From Antedon mediterranea (Eukaryota > Echinodermata > Crinoidea > Comatulida > Antedonidae): DNA of 64,000 nucleotides. How positions within the stretch are numbered: the stretch's first letter is position 1; every line of letters begins with the position of its first letter. The notes below the pieces were generated by a model that searched no databases, was not told the origin of the DNA, and was given only the letters and a program-made list of their open reading frames with translations. Where the stretch lies: positions 13,390,501-13,454,500 of the forward strand of contig NC_092672.1 in assembly GCF_964355755.1 (NCBI RefSeq), written 5' to 3'. A program made the position numbers and the translations under genes. Positions 31,815-43,864 of the stretch are shown piece by piece.

Positions 31815-33120
31815 TAGTGTCCCTATGGATTTTGATGTATTCGAAGTAAATTAAATTAAGTAGAGAGTCACAGAAATTCACAATTCGTGAGTCAGAGAAA
31901 GAAGAACGGAATGTTGTATATTTACTTCTTCTTGACAGGATTATGGATGAATTCTAGTGATTACCAGAATGAATTTCAGACATCATAGTAATGTAGACTA
32001 CTGAGGCCAAGTCTGTGGAGTTTTGATTCTGCTGGAAGATCTCCGAAACAAGTTTAGTAGCTCGATTTCTTTACTTTTCTAAAGTATTAAATGTCTATTC
32101 TAAAATGACAAGACCATACAGTACCCGGACAGCTTACTCCATCAGGTGGCTCGAAAGTACAGTAGCGCTCTGTCTGGGAGAAAAGGATGTACACATTTCC
32201 GGTAAGCTGGACTAGCACATTTATTTTATTTAGTCAATTCATTCCAAATTAAATTAGCCAAATGAATTTTAACCAAAATTAAAAATTGATGAAAATTAAA
32301 TGGTAAAACATTATAGGCAATTTATCTCAATTTATGTCAAAACTCAATTTATTATAGTTATACCTTGTATTAAGGTATTTAGAGAGGGCCTTTTGATCAC
32401 TTAAAATCCATCGAAAAAACACTAACTATATTTAGTTAGACACATGCAATCATTCCTTGAGTGTGCTATATGCGAGGCGTTATTTTGTATTGTAATCTTG
32501 TGACCGTGTGAGCGACAGTGGTGACAGTTGTCCTACTTAACATTTAATGGATAGGGGTGTATTGATACCAAATTGTCTAAAAATGTGATGAGGTCGTAGC
32601 ACATCACATTTGATGATGTTTTGTTGAAAATTAAAAAAAAAATCTATGCCATATTATGTCTTCTTATTTTTAATCTTACAAGGGATAGATTTTAAGATAA
32701 TTATGCTTTCCAATTTTTATGTTTGATTTACCCAATTTCGGTTGAGTGTTCAATGTTTTAACTGAAATGTAGAATCAGCCTACATTGTTTATCCTAAAGA
32801 CGTGTTGTGTAATCGGTAATGTGAAGGAAATTCCCGGACTGACAACCATTTCAATATTATGATAGTGAATTCATTCGAAACATAGTGATACCTACAGTAA
32901 TATTATAGCCAACCATATAAATATGTTTTAGTTTTACATTGATATAACAAATGAATACAGTATAATAATATTTATTAACCATTTGATAGAAAATAACTAA
33001 CTTAATGAAAGCATTCGCAAACTGAGTGAAGTACTTGGCAAAATATTGCCACAGAAGGCGCATGTTGATTTTTAAAATTTCAATAGGCATGTTTTGTAAT
33101 TCCTATGTGGCCTCTTGCCA
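31815..33120. other. Intergenic stretch, nothing seen
   Basis: No gene, repeat or RNA feature that I could support. Confidence 0.4.
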
Positions 33121-33124
33121 CCAT

Positions 33125-33280
33125 GCACTCGTGGCTGAAGTGACTTCTCTTTGGCATATATATCAGTAGCATATTATGGATGACTTCAAGGTTTCCTGTA
33201 TGGCACTTGTGGCTGAAGTGACTTCTCTCTGGCATATATATCAGTAGCATATTATGGAAGACTTCAAGGTCTCCTGTATG
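33125..33280 (+). repeat. 78-bp direct tandem duplication
   Basis: Two adjacent units, starting GCACTCGTGGCTGAAGTGAC at 33,125 and GCACTTGTGGCTGAAGTGAC at 33,203, differ at only a few positions. Confidence 0.85.
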
Positions 33281-33462
33281 GCAAAACTGAACAGCCTGAA
33301 AATTCGTTCAGAATTACATACAGTATTGATTCACTGAGAGAATATTTTTTGTTTACTATTGTACAAAAATTGAATAACATGTTATTGATTATTACACCAA
33401 TTTCATTCTTATGTAATTCTAATTAAGTACTTACATGTTGCATGTCTTAAAGGAAGTTTGGC

Positions 33463-34429
33463 CTAACTACTACTGCTTGCAAAACTTTGATGTGCTTCGA
33501 CACTTCCTCCTGGCTGGGATTCCCATCTCCCGCGATGATTGTTGTGGCATATCCACTCGTACACAACCATAGTTCCCCTGAAAAATTTAGTTACTTCTAG
33601 AATGCTGCCACAAATGCTGCATGTTTCAAAAAGTTTGTCCAGTGATGACTGGTAGACCAAGAATACAGCATCATTATTATTACTGGATGTATGGTTATCT
33701 TCTTTTGATGAATCTGACTCATCTGAACTACTTGATGGCTCATACTCACTGTCAGCTGTAGGTTTGACAATCTGTAAAAATTGTAAAAACTAATTACTGT
33801 ATTGAAAAAGAAGTATTGTGTAAAAGTTTTCCGATACAAGAAAAAAGAAAATCGTCAATTCCAAGAATTAACGCTTAAAATCAAGACAAAACAAAAGTCC
33901 ATCTATTCCAGCTTGTCTTTACTGTGATCAAGATCAAAGCACAATAACATTACCTGTGTCACTGTCAGAATGGTCTACATCTGAATATTCCAATTCTGGC
34001 TCTTTTTCAACACTAGGTTGTTTCTTTGGTGAACTTGCTGACTTCTTGGTTGGCACTAATTTGCATTTGGAGGTTGTAGTCTTAGATTTTGTGGTGTCCG
34101 TTCTTATTATTTTCGCATATGAATGGTCATGCTGGAGTTTCAGTTGGTCTGCCAGAGTGTCCGTCTACAGTAAAAGAAGGGGTTGGCATAACTAATAGTT
34201 CAACTAGAGTTTCCACAAACTGTTATCACATTAGGCCAATAAAGATATAGAATAAAGATTATTTAATTTAAGTACCACAAACCTGTGTTGATTTGCTGAT
34301 TTTAGTTCTATGTCTACAGTTGCACACCTCAACAGGAATTTCCATCTGCTCATCAAATGCTGTGTCAACTGTAGATCCACTCATTAATTCTGCATTCTCA
34401 CTTTCCACTAAGTTCTCCAAGTTGATGGT
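33463..34429 (-). pseudogene. Zinc-ribbon protein of the candidate element
   Basis: Exons: 34,283-34,429, 33,954-34,164 and 33,463-33,771 (TAG at 33,463-33,465). The first two join in phase and encode VCNCRHRTKISKSTQ and an Asp/Ser-rich linker. The third encodes an acidic stretch, then LFETCSICGSILEV and YEWICHNNHRGRWESQP, a CxxC...C zinc-ribbon-like pattern known from dispersed transposon-like proteins. The phase between exons two and three does not match, and the protein stops soon after the ribbon, so it is broken or a micro-exon is missing. No function can be given beyond probable nucleic-acid binding. Confidence 0.5.
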
Positions 34430-34784
34430 CTTAAAAATAAAATAAGTACTATAAATAAACTAAAGATTTATATAACAAATTTAAATTGAGATAAATGTGT
34501 AGGCCTACAGTACACTTTTTTTTTGTTTCGATCAATCACCAATAACTTCCAAAATAATTACAAACACAAATGAAATAGAGAAAGAATCTATACTACTCGA
34601 AAAAATCAATTTAATTAGGATAAACAAATCTTTGTTGTTTTCGATATTACAGCTAAACGCATACGAAACACATGTGCACACAGTGCTACACAATTAAAAA
34701 TACCCGGATGAAGGTACTTACGCCCCTCCAGCTCCTGCGGCTTCTGGGTGGGTATTGCTAAACTGCGCAAACTGCGCAAACACT

Positions 34785-35920
34785 GCGCAAACAACAAAAA
34801 AAGCTGTGCAAACCTCCTTCAAAACAATTATTATTGATTATAACACAACTAGAACTATATAGGGAGACAATTTATGAGAAAAAAAAATTGAAATTCCTTT
34901 AAGTTTGCCTTTTTTTGGGTGAAAAACTTCAATTTTTGTGAAAATTACTGATTTAACACTAACAGCGCAAAGAACAAAAAAAAGCTGCGCAAACCTCCTT
35001 CAAAACAATTAATATTGATAGAACACAACTACAGTAGAACTATATAGGGAGAAAATTTATGGGAAAAAAAATTTGAAATTCCTTTAAGTTTGCCTTTTTT
35101 TGGGTGAAAAACTTCAATTTTTGGGAAAATTACTGATTTCACAGCGCAAAGAACAAAAAAAGCTGCGCAAACCTCCTTCAAAACAATTAATATTGATAGA
35201 ACACAACTACAGTAGAACTATATAGGGAGACAATTTATGGGAAAAAAAATTTGAAATTCCTTTAAGTTTGCCTTTTTTTGGGTGAAAAACTTCAATTTTT
35301 GGGAAAATTACTGATTTCACAGCGCAAAGAACAAAAAAAGCTGCGCAAACCTTCTTCAAAACAATTAATATTGATAGAACACAACTAGAACTATATAGGG
35401 AGACAATTTATGAGAAAAAAAATTTGAAATTCCTTTAAGTTTGCCTTTTTGTGGGTTAAAAACTTCAATTTTTGGGAAAATTACTGATTTCACAGCGCAA
35501 AGAACAAAAAAAGCTGCGCAAACCTTCTTCAAAACAATTAATATTGATAGAACACAACTAGAACTATATAGGGAGACAATTTATGAGAAAAAAAATTTGA
35601 AATTCCTTTAAGTTTGCCTTTTTGTGGGTTAAAAACTTCAATTTTTGGGAAAATTACTGATTTCACAGCGCAAACAACAAAAAAAGCAGCGCAAACCTCC
35701 TTTAAATCTATTACGGTAATATTGATTAAAACACAACTAGACCTATATAGGGAGACAATTTATGGGGAAAAAATTTGAAATTCCTTTAAGTTTGCCCTTT
35801 TTTGGGTGAAAAACTTCAATTTTTGGGAAAATTACTGATTTCACAGCGCAAACAACAAAAAAAGCAGCACAAACCTCCTTTAAATCTATTAATATTGATT
35901 AAAACACAACTAGACCTATA
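34785..35920. repeat. 177-bp satellite array, about 6.4 copies
   Basis: GCGCAAA(G/C)AACAAAAAAA recurs at 34,785, 34,965, 35,144, 35,322, 35,495, 35,668 and 35,846 (spacing 173-180). Each unit contains TATAGGGAGACAATTTATG and GGGAAAATTACTGATTT. The array begins with three short copies of ACTGCGCAAA and ends abruptly at 35,920 against coding sequence of the neighbouring gene. Confidence 0.92.
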
Positions 35921-38900
35921 GAAGAGGCAATCAGATGTTGATGCTGGTGATGAGAAGGTGTCACACAAATCTGTAATTGCATTGTACAAAGCATCTCTTT
36001 GGCAACTGTCTTTCTCAATTCTATTGGGCCGTAGCTGCATAGTTGGTTGCTGTTGAGTTTCTAATCCTGTCATACGTCTTACATCTGTCACAGACATACC
36101 ACGCTGGGTTGACGTGATGCACCATCTTCTTATGGCATTCTGCGAGTTTTGAAAACCTGCAATTCCTTTCATAGGTGAAGCTGCATCTCTATTGACTGTC
36201 TGTTCCAATGTTAAGTCAATCGCAGATCGTGAGAAACTCTTTGCCGTTCGCCTTATGGAAAAGGCCCCTGCCTGTAGCACCGCCCTGATTTGTGGTGTTG
36301 CTTTCATTAACTGGTTGAGAAACAGCACACCCCACCCCACCGTGCATATTTTGGTCAATTGAGTCCAAAAATAATATCAATCATGTCAGGGATTGTGTTG
36401 GTAGGCATTGACATCATGAGATTCCTGTGAACTCTATTTACCATATGGATACATGCTCCAGTATTGGGCAGTTGGGCCAAAGTCTCCATTCATTGTCTTT
36501 TTACTATACCCTTCATATTCCAGCATGTGTTGTTGGAAGATTGGACTAGTCTCCAGAAACTGTTCCTGTGTACTACTGTCTTTGGGAACATCAGTAAGGA
36601 GGTCCCTAAGGTCATCTTTATTTTCCTGAGCAACAGTTTACAGGACATTTTCATAGAGGTTTCTTTTCATAGCAAGAGCAAGGATATCATGTATTCGAAC
36701 ACATCGATTGTAATTTTTTTTTCACAAATGAAACCCATCAGCGATCCTTCTGCCAGTACTTTGTCAACAGGTATTCTGCACCACTTTCATTTATGAATGT
36801 CCCAATAGCACCATAGAAGGCCGACTCCAAATGGAAGTTTTCAAGCAAGATGAGAAGCTTATCGAACAGAGGCGCTTCCAATGCCTGGATCAAGTATGCC
36901 TTGAGAGCCACAGCTAAATCGTAGGTAACAACACCATATTCTTGATGGGTTCGCGAACAACATCGTTTTTCGTTGGTGGGGCATATATTGGATGCATGTA
37001 CATCATTTTCTGTTGTGGCAGGGCATCATTCACAAACTGTGAATAAAATCCAGGAAAAAGTGGAAGTGACTCATCAACTTTGGACAAAAGCAACCGGTAG
37101 AAATCAACTGTATGAAGTGATATAAGATTATTTGATGTTCTCTGATAATTGTTTGGAACTGATAAGTCAAATTTGGCTTTTTTTAACTGCTTTCCATCAA
37201 ACTGCCTTCTTTTCTTCCCACTTCTGATACCAGAAACACTTGCCATGTCATCTGGTTGGCCTCTTGTATGTTCTGGTAGCCGATCCCAACTGTAGCATGG
37301 AGGGTATCTTTCCCGTCAGTTGTATCCATATTAACGTCATAATTATCCCAAGCAAGTCCTGTGGCACAGTCTGGATACATTTTAACACCGTCTGGAGCAT
37401 CTTGACCAATTTCCTCTGCTGAGAATGACTTGACTTCGTCATAAGGGCTGTGTCCCAGACGAAAAAATGGATTATATTATTTTAACAATTTTTTCTGACA
37501 ATGTGCGACACATAAATTAAAAGCATGCTGTATGGAAATAGATATCTCCATGGTGGAAATTATCAAAATTCTGCAAATTTAAATGCAGAAATTTAAAACA
37601 AAACATAAATGTTTAGTGTTTGAATTTATTTTATTTAAAAATAGCAATAAACAAAGATAATTACTGTATTTTACTTTATTACCCAAAGTATTGTTGAGAT
37701 TATCTGCTTCATCTTCATCACCACTGGAGAATTGATCTGACAAATCAAATTCATTTTCTGAAACTGGAAAAATTTGATACCAATACATGTGTGTTTGTTA
37801 CAAAATAGAAAAAAAGAAACTGTTAGATCTATTTGCAATGAGGGGTCAAAAGCTGTCCAGCATTTTCTGATAACAAATTCATAATACAGTCATATCAATT
37901 GAAAAAAACTCATTTTCTGAAAAACAAATTGAGTTATTGAAAAACGTTATGCTACAATTCAAATAATACTACCAAATAAAATAAAAAAAACCATCTTACG
38001 CTGTAATGCAAAAAAATACTTCAATCACTGGTAAATTGTGTCAAGTTAAACTAATCAGGGGATAGTGTGGTCTGAAGGCTTGTCCCAGGCTGACTTTTTT
38101 CTAATTCTAGTTGCAAGAAGTTGTTGTTGTTGGTTGTGTCACTGGCCTTAACAACACTTTAGAATTTTCTGAAAAACAAATTGAATTATTTAAAAATGTT
38201 ATACTACAATTTAAAAAAAACATCTTTAGCTGTAATGCAAAAAAATACTTAAATCACTGGTAAATTGTGTCAAGTTAAACTAACCAGGGGATAGTGTGGT
38301 CTGGCTTGTCCCAGGCTGACTTTTTTTTTCTAGTTGTTGCAAGAAGTTGGTTGGTGTCAATGGCCTTAACACTTCAGAATTATCTGAAAAACAAATTGAA
38401 TTAATTAAAACTATGTATGTTTACTTGTAATAAAATTACTATAATCAAATTTAATGAAAATAAACTAACCAAGTGATTGTATTTCCTGGCTTGTTGCAGG
38501 CTCCATTGAAGCCCGAAAAACTGGCAAGTTGCTTAATTTGAATGAATTTAAAGTATTTAAATACAAAATATTGTTATAATCCTGAATGTTCTATAAGGTG
38601 ATTTCGATATATTATTGAACATCAATAAATTATACTTTTAAATTACCAAACAATTGCGTAAATTTTAGTCATTAACTGTGCTTGCGATGACACAACATGT
38701 AAAATCAAAAGGAGCTGAACAAATCTCAGCTCGTCTTGTCACTGCAAGTAATTTATTAAGAATTACCTTCTTCACTCTCACTATCACTGCTTTGAACTCA
38801 AGCTCGAGTTTTTCTTCCAGAACACAGGGAATCATCTAAATCGTCATCGATAAACCATCGCCTGTTCTTCTTTCGCTGGCGCTTTTCAGGAAGAGGAGGG

Positions 38901-39015
38901 GTTAAGGGTTCCCCTGCTTCTGCATCGGTGAGCGTTGTGGAAGACAGTCCAATCAATGATAAGTCTGACTTTCCAGATAGGTCACTAATAAAGTTGTCTG
39001 CTTCTTTGTAGCTTT
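35921..39015 (-). pseudogene. Large protein of the candidate element
   Basis: Pieces in order: an exon at 38,768-39,015 (acidic/Ser-rich, KRQRKKNRRWFIDDDLDDS, one internal stop); a small exon near 38,470-38,530; a duplicated exon (next entry); 37,68x-37,762 (SENEFDLSDQFSSGDEDEAD); then a long exon from about 37,442 to 35,921. That one holds ATGLAWDNYDVNMDTTDG, DESLPLFPGFYSQFVNDALP, VTYDLAVALKAYLIQALEAP, GAIGTFINESGAEYLLTKYW and GVLFLNQLMKATPQIRAVLQ, then SAIDLTLEQTVNRDAAS. Several frameshifts and a TGA break it. The order and motifs match a recurrent unnamed transposon-associated protein. Its biochemical role is unknown. Confidence 0.55.
37905..38400 (-). repeat. Tandem exon duplication
   Basis: Two units of about 230-250 bp each hold, on the minus strand, a TTTTTCAG acceptor, a short exon, and a GTTAGT-type donor. 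The better copy (about 38,290-38,382) reads NSEVLRPLTPTNFLQQLEKK then SQPGTSQTTLSP; the other (about 38,055-38,165) has indels, a stop and an ATTAGT donor. Confidence 0.65.
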
Positions 39016-39957
39016 CTGCAAAAAGATATAATTGCTGAATGGTTAGATCTATTGTTTTATAGGTAAAGGTACAGTGTCAAATTTCTGTTATCTACCGATA
39101 ATCCAAACAAGTCAATATAGATATTTTCACATTGAAAATATTGCAATTCTACCTCCACGATTGTCGTTATTACCGTGCGACGCAGACAATTTGGATTAAA
39201 AATTCCATAGTTCGCCGTCTTAGTGTGGGATGTTGTCCAGCGGCAAAACCATTAAACATTAGTGCAGAACATCCACGGCCTGGGTACTACAACTACGTGC
39301 TCGTCATCCACCTCACAAACTACGTATTAAAAATGATATAAAAAAATAGGATTTAAGCTAATATAATAATAGTAGTCAAACAGAAACTTAAACAGATCTT
39401 ATCAAGCAAATCAGACAATTCATAAAACACATGACACACTAAAAACATGCTTACTTCAAACTACAAAGTATGCACAAGCGACAAGATGACATATGATATT
39501 GCATCATCTTCATCAAAGATAGAGAGTGGAATGCAGATTACCTTTGCCTTTAAGCTATCTGTATGGATGAACTGCATATTTGTATGCCCAGTGTTCTAAT
39601 ATAGGCAAAAGAAATGTAATCAGTATATTGAATATTCAATCTAGTTTTGCATCATATGATATTTTGCGGATAACCAAAAAGCATTCAATATGGAAGGGTA
39701 TTGTCTTCAAAATTTAACAAATCGGTTAAACAAGGTCATTATCTGCATGTTTTGGTTACCAAGTGTTGCATGCAAAATATATTTGGAATGGAAACTAAAT
39801 CATCATTGAATAAAGAAATAACATTTGTTGGGGTTTTGTCACAAATAAAACTACAGTATTGGTAGCAAAAGATTCCACCTACATTTTATTTGATTTATTC
39901 ATCTCATTGAGATGAAAAATGAGAATTATTTTAATGTAAAAAATAACAATAAATTAA

Positions 39958-40345
39958 CTAGACATGAAACTCGTCACTTTGACGAGTTAGTTCCGCACGA
40001 CAGACGCCACGTGCACGTCATATGTCAAAAACTATAATACGAGGTGGTCCTGTAAATTCGCCTTGTATTATAATTATACAGTATATACTGTGTATACAAA
40101 GGAGACATTAATTCTACATGATACAGAGGGCGGCAAACAAGAATTTGCTCACATCAGAGCCTATGCTGGTGTACATTGTACTACTGTATATTATATGACA
40201 TATTAACTAATTAATTATGGGACATATTTTAATTCAAATATTTAACATGATGACGTCATCAAAATAAAACACAAAGATAGCAATTTCTGAAGAAAATTAT
40301 CTCAGCAACAACATATTAACGTGTAGAAGAAATTTGAATATGTAA
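39958..40345 (-). mobile_element. Helitron-like repeat, better-preserved 3' end
   Basis: On the minus strand the sequence ends in a perfect 9-bp hairpin AACTCGTCA-AAG-TGACGAGTT (39,968-39,988), six bases, then CTAG (39,958-39,961), followed by T. This fits the Helitron rule of a hairpin just before CTRR and insertion between A and T. It matches 380-740. The 5' end (TC) was not located and no Rep/helicase is present, so it would be non-autonomous. Confidence 0.6.
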
Positions 40346-40574
40346 AATGTTGGTGCGCGCACATTTAAATGTGATGAACTTTGACGCAGATGATGAAAAT
40401 TTGACCTTTTTAATTAAACTTGTCATATGATATGACATGACGTCACAACATCCAAAATAATAGTAATAATGCAACAAACTGAATTAAATGAATCCATATA
40501 ATTTTTAAAAGATCACATAAATATAGAGCTGTAGGTTACAGAATGTTAAGAAATACAATAAGAAACGAACCTCA

Positions 40575-42687
40575 TGTGATGAAGAGACTTGATTTGCGGT
40601 AGCGGCTTGAAAAATGGTTCCAGGAACGTCTGCCAATTGTATGCAGGGACGTGCATCGTACCATCTTCTGCTCCAACTATCTTGGCTTTGTTTTGTTGTA
40701 CCCAGAGTGAGATGATGTTTCCACAACCTTCTTCATGTCATCTAAGCAACTAACCATGCACTTCTTGAAACGTTGCTTCAGTAAACCAAACCCCTGGTCT
40801 GGAGCAAACTTAGTATGCCCTGCGATGAGGAAATTTAATCCGATTGACTTGTGCAAGCCATGAATTGTTCGCCATGCCAGGTACCATAATACATACTTGT
40901 TCTTGTTTTGTCCGCTACAATTGTCGCAGTGTAGCAGACAATGGTCCTCTCCCAATCTACCATCCAAGAAAAAAAATCATTAACATAGGAAATTACAGCA
41001 TTAGATCCTTTGGAAATGGCTACACCTTCATCAATTGCTGTTGAGGAACTGCCTCGCAGGCTATGCCAAAAATGCCCAATTTGCGGGTGCAAATAAAGTA
41101 AGTTGGGCCTGGTTGCAAGGGGTCCGAGGGGTAGCTTACTTGTTGCGCAAAGTCAAACGAATAGTGCATCACGAACATTGTGCGTTTGGTCCTAGTCTTT
41201 CGTCTGTAATGACTGCCTTCGCATCCGCAATCATTGATCTCAACAAATCCCTTTCAAGGTGAACCACACGTAGGTGTTCCAATTGCGCTTCTAACTGTGC
41301 ATTTTTCTGCGCTTCTGTTTGATTTGCTGAGCGGTAGACAGCACTGTTGTTCTTCTGACATACCCAGCATAGATCACTCCGTGGCTTTGTTGTCAGGATG
41401 AATGGGCAGAATTGCCTCCAAACCTTGGAGAACGTTGTTCGTTTGATGATTCTCATCTCACTGTGACCTTTAAGAAAAATGCACCAATTGTTATTATTAA
41501 TACTATTAATTATTAATCAAGCTGAAATGCAACACAATTTTAGATTAGAAACATTTAAAGCAAACTACAGTTAGCTTATTTCTGTTCATTACCTGCTCTA
41601 ATTCGCCTTTCATTAACATCCATCAGCTGAACCTCGTGTTTCCGCCACACACCTGACTTGGTTTCACACGACGGCTGGAGCCGCACTCTCGGATCCTGGC
41701 ACTTGACACCTCTCACTCTGCCTGGTATAACCATTCCGTTGAATACTGCATAGTTACTTATGTACCCCACAACATGGCGGACATCAGTTTCAGAAAGCGC
41801 TGTTTTGCTAAATCGTCGACCCCCATACTTTTTTAGCGGTGGTGTGACGCCTGTAGTCTTGTAATGGGAGATAATTCCCTGAAGTTGACAATTGGATATG
41901 CTAAAAAATATAAATGTACAGAGAAATTAAATATCAAAATCATAATTATTTTTATGCTAGGTTCGGTTAATGAATAATGTTTGATTGTTAGTTTTTTGTT
42001 AATATTGACTGCTTTGACAAAAAATTAATTTAAAAAAATACTTACGAATGCATGTATTCAAAAGATCGGCACACTTTCTGGCCTTCAACCAAATAGGTTA
42101 TGCGGGATTTTTGTCTTTCGCTTTGTACCGACTTTCTTGACTTACTGTGTCTGTGCCATATTTTTTATTGTGGCACTTATTTTCCCCATTAGAAACATTT
42201 TTCTTTCTACGGCTGAAAGTTCTTGCATTTGTGCCCTGAGGTTTAAGACATACTCTTCTTCGAATTGATTGAGGCATGGGTCCGGGTTAGCTTGGTCTCG
42301 ATTTCTGGGGTAACGACAGCGTCTAAATGTTTGTATAGCAGTACGTTCGTCTTCATTAGCTGGGCCTGCCCAATCTTCCATTCCTCCCTGGTTCAACAAA
42401 CCGTTTACGCTGTCTAGGCCAGGGTTGACAACAACAGCAGGCATGGACCCATCTTCCTCCCCCTCACTCATGTCCACATCTTCAATTTCAGATCTTTCCT
42501 CCGCTTCAGGAAGACCAAAATCAAGCTCCTCCTCAGACTCACTACTGTCCTCCTCCCTGTCTTCCTCTAGCCTGTTGCTAAAAAATTCGGTAGCCATGTC
42601 ACCAATCGTTGCTCTGTCGGTAGCATCAAGTCCTAGAAAACGGGCATCATTTAGCGCTTCAACCACTTCTTCAGTAGAAAATGGCAT
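40575..42687 (-). pseudogene. DDE-like transposase candidate (DUF7869-like), frameshifted
   Basis: Exon 1 is 42,046-42,687 (ATG, MPFSTEEVVEALNDARFLGL, then an acidic stretch and CRYPRNRDQANPDPC). Exon 2 is 41,593-41,900 (VVGYISNYAVFNGMVIPGRV). Exon 3 runs from 41,467 to about 40,575 (SDLCWVCQKNN, SFDFAQQVSYPSDPLQPGP, HCDNCSGQNKNKYVLWYLAW, IAGHTKFAPDQGFGLLKQ). Exon phases match across both introns. SFDFAQQ and CDNCSGQNKN look like the first and second acidic motifs of an RNase H-fold transposase, as in DUF7869 proteins. It is broken by a one-base insertion in exon 1 (CAGTAAGTCAAG at about 42,140) and at least two frameshifts in exon 3 (near 41,050-40,950 and 40,710). Confidence 0.65.
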
Positions 42688-42699
42688 GATAAAACTTTA

Positions 42700-43860
42700 A
42701 ACAAAACCAGGCCTAGCGTGTTAATAAGCAATTTGTAAAGAAACAGTAGATAAAGCAGTGAAAATGTAGTAAAAAATAACGTATACTATTAAAATTGTTT
42801 AAGCGTGCGATAGAGACAACCAGGAAGTGATTGCCCTCATGCACATGCGCAGTTGGCATTCTATGACCACATGATTGAATCTGACCAACGACAAACCGTA
42901 TTAGACCGATCGCTTCTCTTATATAGCAAGAAATCTTTAACAGGACTGGCTGGATGATATTAAAAATAATTAGTTTTTGTTTGCAATGAAAAGGTCACAT
43001 TTTAACCTTTCGATAGATACCGAACACGACGATGTGGGTACTCGGGTTCGTTGACAATGTTATCGTAAAATATGGCGTGTTGTTTTTTTTTCATTGAAAA
43101 TAACAATTTTGTGTTTGATGAATGATTTTATTTCTACTAAATAATGACTTTACACACATTTTTAACAATTAAAACTTTGTGAGATATTAGATAGATATTA
43201 AAAGATGTGATTTTTAGCAAAACATCTTTTTTGACCATGTGTAACAGGGTAACAGGTATGCTTAATACCCAAATACTTGAATGATTTATCTGCTGAATTG
43301 GACTTGAATCTGAGAAACCTTGTGGGACCCATTAAAATAAAAGCTGGAATGGTGTGACCATGCTATAAATAGATGAGTCACCTCATCCAAGTGGTGGGAA
43401 AATGGTCATGAATATTTAGTGTATAATGTTTCAGTATGGGTCAGTTCATAAATGGGCAAGAAATTTTGTTAATTGATTTGCATTTTTAATAGTTTCTTTT
43501 TTTTTGTATAACCGAACTTTAAATTGATAATTACGTGTGTATGACTCTTAGTTACAATCATCGGTCTGTAAACTACGAAATAATGTTAATGTAAAAGTAT
43601 ATACCATCGGTTAAAAGTTGTCATAGTACCCAACTGGGAATGGATGACACTTACTAGTGCCTAGCCCAAAGTGAAGGTTTTCATCTCCTTCCGACTGGTT
43701 ACTAGGTAAGCTTCTATATTTTTCTCTCTCTTAATTTTAGAATTGTTTTAAGTTAATATAGTTGATTAGTTATTTGATTGAATATACTAGACACAACGCA
43801 ATAGTAGCCAATACTGTCGTTAATGATACGATTGATCGATCACTGATATGTTATTTTAAA
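42700..43860. other. AT-rich stretch upstream of the transposase gene
   Basis: No coding frame seen. It should hold the promoter and terminal repeat of the element, but I could not identify either. Confidence 0.3.
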
Positions 43861-43864
43861 TATT

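Larger units (their letters stand above)
33463..42687 (-). mobile_element. Candidate multi-gene DNA transposon (three degenerate genes)
   Basis: Three minus-strand spliced genes follow one another: a DDE-like protein (42,687 to about 40,575), a large protein (39,015 to about 35,921) and a zinc-ribbon protein (34,429 to 33,463). All three resemble proteins that I associate with repetitive, uncharacterised families in other invertebrates and fish, and all are frameshifted. I could not find terminal inverted repeats, so the true borders are unknown and joint mobility is inferred. A Helitron-like insert (39,958-40,345) and a 177-bp satellite (34,785-35,920) lie between the genes. Confidence 0.45.

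Noticed and set aside
42425-42700. Ser-rich open frame on the plus strand
   Set aside because: It is the antisense of the acidic Glu/Asp-Ser stretch in transposase exon 1; codon mirror effects explain it.
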